Shown one piece after another: positions 59,512-64,000 of a stretch of 64,000 nt of DNA (the first letter of the stretch is position 1; each line of letters starts with the position of its first letter). A model generated the notes under the pieces. That model was not told the origin of the DNA. It did no database searches and saw only the letters and a program-made list of their open reading frames with translations. This DNA comes from Cypionkella sp. (GTDB lineage: Bacteria; Pseudomonadota; Alphaproteobacteria; Rhodobacterales; Rhodobacteraceae). The stretch covers positions 1 through 64,000 of the forward strand of contig NZ_JAQGKQ010000074.1 of NCBI RefSeq assembly GCF_028290025.1. Direction: 5' to 3'. The position numbers and the translations under genes were made by a program.

Positions 59512-61554
59512 ATGAAAATAGTCACCGAATTTCCCTTCCGGGTCACCGAGGAGCCGGATCTGGGCATCGTACTATCCGATGGCTGCCGCTTGTCGGCGCG
59601 GGTGTGGCGGCCGGAGGGTGCGGGCCCGGTGCCTGCGGTTTTGGAATACATCCCCTACCGCAAGCGCGACGGCACTTTGCCGCGCGATGAGATGATGCAC
59701 GCCTATGTCGCCGGGCATGGCTATGCCTGCGTGCGGGTCGATATGCGCGGCAATGGCGATTCCGAAGGGCTCATGACGGATGAATACACCGCTCAGGAAC
59801 TCAGCGATGCTTGTGAGGTGATTGAGTGGTTGGCGGCGCAGGATTGGTGCTCGGGCTCGGTGGGGATGATGGGCAAAAGCTGGGGCGGGTTCAACTGCTT
59901 GCAGACGGCGTTTTTGCAGCCTCCGGCGTTGAAGGCGGTGATGTCGGCGTATTCGACGACCGATCGGTTTGCCGATGATATTCACTACAAGGGCGGCTGT
60001 TTGCTGGGGGAGAACTTTGGCTGGGGGGCCGTGATGCTGTCTTACTCCAGCAGGCCTTCCGACCCGGTATTGCGGCCTGATTGGCGGGCCGAATGGTTGA
60101 AGCGGCTGGAGGCCGAGCCGTGGCTCGCTCCGCGCTGGGCTGAGATGCAGCAGAAGAACGACTACTGGAAGCATGGCTCGGTGTCGGAGGATTATTCCCG
60201 CATGACGGTGCCGGTGCTGTCTTGGGGCGGCTGGGCCGACAATTATATGAACACCGTGGCGCATCTGGTCGAGAATGTGCCTGCGCCCGTAAAGGGCATT
60301 GTTGGGCCTTGGGTGCATCAATATCCACATACGGCTGTGCCCGGTCCGGCTGTTGGGTTCTTGCAGGTGGCGTTGCGCTGGTGGGATCGCTGGTTGAAGG
60401 GCATCGAGAACGGTGCGGAGCATGATCCGGCGTATCGGGCTTATATGATCCATTCCGAGCCGCCGAATGCGAGTGCCAAGCATCGGGCGGGGCATTGGGT
60501 GGCGGAGGCGGCTTGGCCTTCGCCGAGAGTATCGCGGCAGGTGTTGGCGCTTGGTGTTGACGCTGAGGGGCTTTCTGCCCCCCAGACCCCCCGAGGATAT
60601 TTGAGCAGAGAGGATGACCAGAAAGAGTCGTCTGGCGTCTTTTCGATTGCGGTGAACACTCGGCAGCAGCTTGGTATGCATACGGGCGAATTCTTCCCGA
60701 TGGGGCTGAATGCTGAGATGCCGGGGGATCAGGCCAGCGATGATGCGTTGTCGGTTTGCTTTGATGGCGCGGTTCTGGAGCAGCCGTTGGATTTGCTTGG
60801 GGCTGCGAAACTTAGCCTAACACTGTCCAGCGATCAGCCTTTGGCGTTTGTGGTGGCGCGGTTGTGCGACGTGGGGCCGGATGGATCGTCGGTGCGGATT
60901 GCGCATGGCATGTTGAACTTGTGCCATCGCGAAAGCATGGAAAGCCCTGCGCCGATGCCGATAGGGCAGGCGGTGGAGGTGGCTTTCAACATCGACCAGA
61001 TGGCTTACCGCTTGGCGGCTGGGCACCATCTGCGTGTGGCGCTTTCGACGACATATTGGCCGTTCCTGTGGCCCTCGCCGCTACCTGCGACCTTGACCGT
61101 GACGGCGGGCAGCCTTGATCTGCCGGTGCATCAGGGCAGCGAGAATGAGTGGGATGCGCCGGAGCCAGAAGTGGCGAAGCCTTGGGCGCACCGGGTGCTG
61201 CGGGCGGGGAAGTCCACGCGCAAGATCGAAACCGACTTGATTTTGGGCACCACTGCCTTGGTAATCAGCGACGATCTCGGCGATGTGGAAAACCTGTCGC
61301 ACGGGCTTTGCACGGGTGAGAGCATGACAGAGTTGTGGGAAATCCACCCGGATAATCCTCTGGCGGCCCGCGCCGTTCACACGTGGGAGCAGCGCCAATC
61401 ACGCGGCGATTGGTCTGTCAAAACAAATGCTTGGGCGGAAATGACCGCGACCGCCACCCATCTGCGGATGCAGGCGACCCTGACCGCATACGAGGGTGAC
61501 AAGATCGTATTTGAACGCCACTATGACGAGGAAGTGCCACGCAGATTTGTCTAA
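59512..61554 (+). CDS. CocE/NonD family hydrolase (peptidase S15 type)
   Basis: This 680-residue alpha/beta hydrolase resembles Xaa-Pro dipeptidyl peptidase and cocaine esterase. The nucleophile motif is MMGKSWGGF (Ser123), the acid is in GGWADNYMN, and the His is in GPWVHQYPH. The C-terminal half is a jelly-roll domain (about 400-560). Residues 354-369 (LSAPQTPRGYLSREDD) are encoded by a genomic repeat copy and look foreign to the family. The frame remains intact. It is probably cotranscribed with the transporter downstream. Confidence 0.88.
   Translation: MKIVTEFPFRVTEEPDLGIVLSDGCRLSARVWRPEGAGPVPAVLEYIPYRKRDGTLPRDEMMHAYVAGHGYACVRVDMRGNGDSEGLMTDEYTAQELSDACEVIEWLAAQDWCSGSVGMMGKSWGGFNCLQTAFLQPPALKAVMSAYSTTDRFADDIHYKGGCLLGENFGWGAVMLSYSSRPSDPVLRPDWRAEWLKRLEAEPWLAPRWAEMQQKNDYWKHGSVSEDYSRMTVPVLSWGGWADNYMNTVAHLVENVPAPVKGIVGPWVHQYPHTAVPGPAVGFLQVALRWWDRWLKGIENGAEHDPAYRAYMIHSEPPNASAKHRAGHWVAEAAWPSPRVSRQVLALGVDAEGLSAPQTPRGYLSREDDQKESSGVFSIAVNTRQQLGMHTGEFFPMGLNAEMPGDQASDDALSVCFDGAVLEQPLDLLGAAKLSLTLSSDQPLAFVVARLCDVGPDGSSVRIAHGMLNLCHRESMESPAPMPIGQAVEVAFNIDQMAYRLAAGHHLRVALSTTYWPFLWPSPLPATLTVTAGSLDLPVHQGSENEWDAPEPEVAKPWAHRVLRAGKSTRKIETDLILGTTALVISDDLGDVENLSHGLCTGESMTELWEIHPDNPLAARAVHTWEQRQSRGDWSVKTNAWAEMTATATHLRMQATLTAYEGDKIVFERHYDEEVPRRFV
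60571..60617 (+). repeat. Dispersed GGATATTT repeat, copy 6, inside a coding sequence
   Basis: CTTTCTGCCCCCCAGACCCC and CCGAGGATATTTGAGCAGAGAGGATGA match the copies at 39221 and 23921. It lies in frame within the S15-type hydrolase and is translated. Confidence 0.75.
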
Positions 61555-61665
61555 CGCCTCTGCGGCAAGAATCGTTGCATGCTGAGAAATTCACGGTTTA
61601 CTGATTGGGTAATCAACAAAAAACGGCCGCGACAAAAATCAGGCGGTCTGACCAGGGAGACTAAA

Positions 61666-63255
61666 ATGTCGAATGAACTGAACCACCTGCTTGCGCGTGC
61701 AAGCAAAGGTCTGATGAGCCGCCGCGATTTTGTCGGTCGTGCGGGCGCATTGGGCGTTTCGGCTGCGATGGCCTCGACACTGCTGGCGACTGCGGCGCGG
61801 GCGGAAGAACCTGTAAAGGGCGGGCTGCTGCGTGCAGGTATGCAGGGCGGCGAGTCAACCAACACGCTTGATCCAGCACTGGCGGCATCCCCGGTGCCGT
61901 TCATGGTGTCGATGACTTATGGCGACACGCTGGTTGATGTCAGCCCAACCAATGAGATCAGCTATCGTTTGGCCGAGGAAATCTCATCTTCGGCTGATGC
62001 AAAAGAGTGGAAATTCAAAATCCGTCAGGGCGTTGAATTCCACAATGGCAAGACGATGACCGCCGAGGATGTGGTCGCCACCCTGAAGCGCCACACCGAC
62101 GAAAAGTCGCAGTCGGGCGCTTTGGGCATCGTTAAAGGCATCACCGACATGAAAGCCGAAGGCGACATGGTGACGCTGACGCTCGATGGTCCGAACGCCG
62201 ACTTGCCGTTCCTGATGGCGGATTACCACCTGATCATTCAGCCCGGTGGTGGTGTCGAGAATCCCGCGGAAGGCGTTAGCACTGGCGCTTACAAGGTCAC
62301 CAGCTTTGAGCCAGGCGTGCGCATCGCGTTTGAAAAGAATGCGAATGATTGGGATAGCACCCGTGGTCACGCCGATCAGGTTGAGATCATCGTGATCAAC
62401 GACAACACCGCGCGCACCGCCGCGTTGCAGTCTGGTCAGATCAACATGATGAACCGGGTTGATCCGAAGATCGTCGGCCTTTTGAAAGGCGCTCCGGGAT
62501 TTGAAGTGAAGTCGGCGGCAGGTCGTGGGCATTACGTTTTTATCATGCATTGCGACGCTGCGCCGTTTGACAACAAAGACCTGCGCATGGCGCTGAAACT
62601 CGCAATCAATCGCGATGAAATGGTGCAGAAAATCCTTGGTGGCTTTGGTGCGGTCGGCAACGACTTCCCGATCAACTCGGCTTATCCGCTGTTTGACGAG
62701 AGCATTCCGCAGCGCCCGTTTGATCCGATTGCCGCGGCTGAGGCTTACAAAAAATCTGGCCATGATGGCTCGCCTATCGTGCTGCAAGTGGCGGAAGGCG
62801 CATTCCCCGGTGCTGTGGAAGCGGCTCAGTTGTTCCAACAATCGGCCAATGCCGCGGGGATTCCGCTGGAAATCAAACGCGAGCCCGATGATGGCTATTG
62901 GACCAACGTTTGGAACGTCTCACCGTTCTGCGCTTCGTATTGGGGCGGCCGTCCGGTGCAGGACCAGATGTATTCCACCGCTTACGTCTCGACTGCGGAG
63001 TGGAACGACACGCGCTTTAAAAACGCGCGCTTTGACGAACTTTTGCTGGCCGCTCGTGGCGAGCTTGATCAGGTCAAGCGCAAGGCGCAGTATTCCGAAA
63101 TGGCCAATCTGGTGCGGGATGATGGCGGCGTGATCTTGCCGATGTTCAACAACTTCGTCGAGATCGTGGCGGACAATGTGGGCGGCTGGATCACCGACGC
63201 CAACCAAGAGTTGATGAACGGCAAGGCGTTGCAGAAGTGCTGGCTGAAAGCCTGA
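61666..63255 (+). CDS. Peptide/nickel-type ABC transporter substrate-binding protein (SBP family 5)
   Basis: This 529-residue periplasmic binding protein has a twin-arginine-type signal: SRRDFVGRAGALGVSAAMAS, cleaved after ARA near 46. The SBP5 core has KEWKFKIRQGVEFHNGKTMT and NKDLRMALKLAINRDEMV. It binds oligopeptides or similar ligands. ATG 61666 follows AGGGAGA. The permease starts 4 bases after the stop. Confidence 0.94.
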   Translation: MSNELNHLLARASKGLMSRRDFVGRAGALGVSAAMASTLLATAARAEEPVKGGLLRAGMQGGESTNTLDPALAASPVPFMVSMTYGDTLVDVSPTNEISYRLAEEISSSADAKEWKFKIRQGVEFHNGKTMTAEDVVATLKRHTDEKSQSGALGIVKGITDMKAEGDMVTLTLDGPNADLPFLMADYHLIIQPGGGVENPAEGVSTGAYKVTSFEPGVRIAFEKNANDWDSTRGHADQVEIIVINDNTARTAALQSGQINMMNRVDPKIVGLLKGAPGFEVKSAAGRGHYVFIMHCDAAPFDNKDLRMALKLAINRDEMVQKILGGFGAVGNDFPINSAYPLFDESIPQRPFDPIAAAEAYKKSGHDGSPIVLQVAEGAFPGAVEAAQLFQQSANAAGIPLEIKREPDDGYWTNVWNVSPFCASYWGGRPVQDQMYSTAYVSTAEWNDTRFKNARFDELLLAARGELDQVKRKAQYSEMANLVRDDGGVILPMFNNFVEIVADNVGGWITDANQELMNGKALQKCWLKA

Positions 63256-63259
63256 GCCG

Positions 63260-64000
63260 ATGCATCCGGTCATAAAACTTGTGGTCCAGCGCCTCGCGCT
63301 GGGCTTGTTGCTGATGTTAGCCGTCTCGGCGCTGATCTTTTTCGGGGTTGAGGCGCTGCCCGGCGATGCCGCGCAAGCCATGCTGGGGCAGTCTGCTACG
63401 CCCGAAGCTTTGGCCAACCTGCGTGAGAAAATGGGGCTGAACGAGCCGATGCTGTGGCGTTATGGCCATTGGCTGTTTGGGTTTATGACCGGAGATATGG
63501 GCGTGGCGCTGACCAATGGCGAAAGTATCGCCAAAGCGGTCGGCGGCAGGCTTGGCAACACGCTGTTCCTTGCGTTTTGGGCGGCGTTGATTTCGGTGCC
63601 GCTGGCGATCACGCTGGGTCTGGTTGCCGCGCGTTACAACGGGCGGTGGCCGGATCGGCTTATTTCGGGCATTACTTTGGCGACGATCAGCTTGCCTGAG
63701 TTTGTGGCAGGCTATCTGGTGCTGTATATTTTGGCGGTGAAACTGCACTGGTTCCCCGCTATGTCGATGGTTTTCCCCGGTATGGGGGTGTTTGAACGTC
63801 TAAGCGCGATCATTCTGCCTGTCATCGTGCTGGTGATGGTGGTGCTGGCGCATATGATGCGGATGACCCGCGCGGCCATCCTGAACGTCATGCAATCGGC
63901 CTATATCGAAACTGCCGAGCTTAAGGGTCTGTCGCCCTTGACGGTGATCTGGCGTCACGCTTTTCCGAATGCGATTGCGCCGGTGGTTAACGTGGTGATG
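63260..64000 (+). CDS. ABC transporter permease, DppB family (3'-truncated by window edge)
   Basis: About 247 residues are visible of a DppB/OppB-type permease. The start is MHPVIKLVVQRLALGLLLML, and the extracellular loop contains GDAAQAMLGQSATPEALANL and MGLNEPMLWRYGHW. The EAA loop (AYIETAELKGLSPLTVIWRHAFPNAIAP) lies near the window end. It is the partner of the SBP5 gene; the second permease and ATPases should follow outside the window. Confidence 0.93.
   Translation, partial: MHPVIKLVVQRLALGLLLMLAVSALIFFGVEALPGDAAQAMLGQSATPEALANLREKMGLNEPMLWRYGHWLFGFMTGDMGVALTNGESIAKAVGGRLGNTLFLAFWAALISVPLAITLGLVAARYNGRWPDRLISGITLATISLPEFVAGYLVLYILAVKLHWFPAMSMVFPGMGVFERLSAIILPVIVLVMVVLAHMMRMTRAAILNVMQSAYIETAELKGLSPLTVIWRHAFPNAIAPVVNVVM

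Noticed and set aside
1-64000. CRISPR array, tRNA or rRNA genes, prophage
   Set aside because: No regularly spaced repeats, no tRNA-like cloverleaf in any gap I inspected, and no phage structural genes.

Overview
The window is a 64 kb chromosomal segment of an alphaproteobacterium, most likely a member of the Rhodobacterales (Roseobacter/Rhodobacter group). The evidence is the GC-rich coding with many short or overlapping ATGA junctions, NAD-dependent formate dehydrogenase genes (fdsGBA), a TIGR02302-type membrane protein beside lysA, the order trpS / rhomboid-like / murJ / glnD, the LpoA-like / rsmI / yraN / gshB cluster, and a carnitine and choline-sulfate catabolic region. Genus cannot be decided from the sequence alone. 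I see no rRNA or tRNA gene, no CRISPR array and no prophage.

Layout. 1-4114 (minus strand): formate dehydrogenase fdsA (cut by the window edge), fdsB and fdsG, with a LysR regulator behind them. 4175-10300 (plus): S49 peptidase, a small membrane protein, an FolM-like SDR, uvrC, an Old Yellow Enzyme and an azoreductase. 10362-20210 (mostly minus): a PDZ protein with a very acidic tail, a cold-shock protein, TIGR02302 protein, lysA, two tiny lipoproteins, argH, a divergent TlpA-like thioredoxin, an unrecognised membrane protein and trpS. 20306-30260: a rhomboid homologue lacking its catalytic residues, murJ, a stress-type glsB/yidB pair, glnD, an LpoA-like lipoprotein, rsmI, yraN and gshB.

30364-35740 is the most notable part. 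The competence gene comM is split by a 3,854-bp IS1595-family element (30970-34823) with 36-bp inverted ends and a perfect 8-bp target duplication. Removing the element and one duplicate gives an uninterrupted 505-codon reading frame. Besides the transposase, the element carries a Panacea (SocA/DUF4065) antitoxin-type gene translationally coupled to an unknown 89-residue partner (a probable toxin-antitoxin pair), a DUF6471 HTH protein, two coiled-coil plus winged-helix proteins and a 64-residue HTH-like protein. A short motif (ACCATAT) recurs at both element ends and at the internal promoters, which suggests a single regulatory circuit.

35803-45504 returns to core genes: GST, an RpoH-type sigma factor, coaBC, dut, a membrane-anchored MoeB/ThiF-like protein, an amino-acid ABC binding protein and permease, an M3 peptidase and MgtC. 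45635-54866 is a quaternary-amine catabolic cluster: a CdhR-like regulator, a BKACE enzyme, a carnitine dehydrogenase-thioesterase fusion, an SDR, an acyl-CoA dehydrogenase, a frameshifted SelW-like gene, a NDP-forming acyl-CoA synthetase and a CaiD-like hydratase. It plausibly converts gamma-butyrobetaine and carnitine to glycine betaine. 54915-64000 holds a YciI-like protein, a guanidinium exporter (gdx) behind a guanidine-II (mini-ykkC) riboswitch, a GMC oxidoreductase, choline sulfatase betC, an S15-type hydrolase and the start of a peptide/nickel-type ABC transporter.

A dispersed repeat with the core GGATATTT appears at least six times. One copy lies inside the S15 hydrolase coding sequence and another supplies the ribosome binding site of dut.
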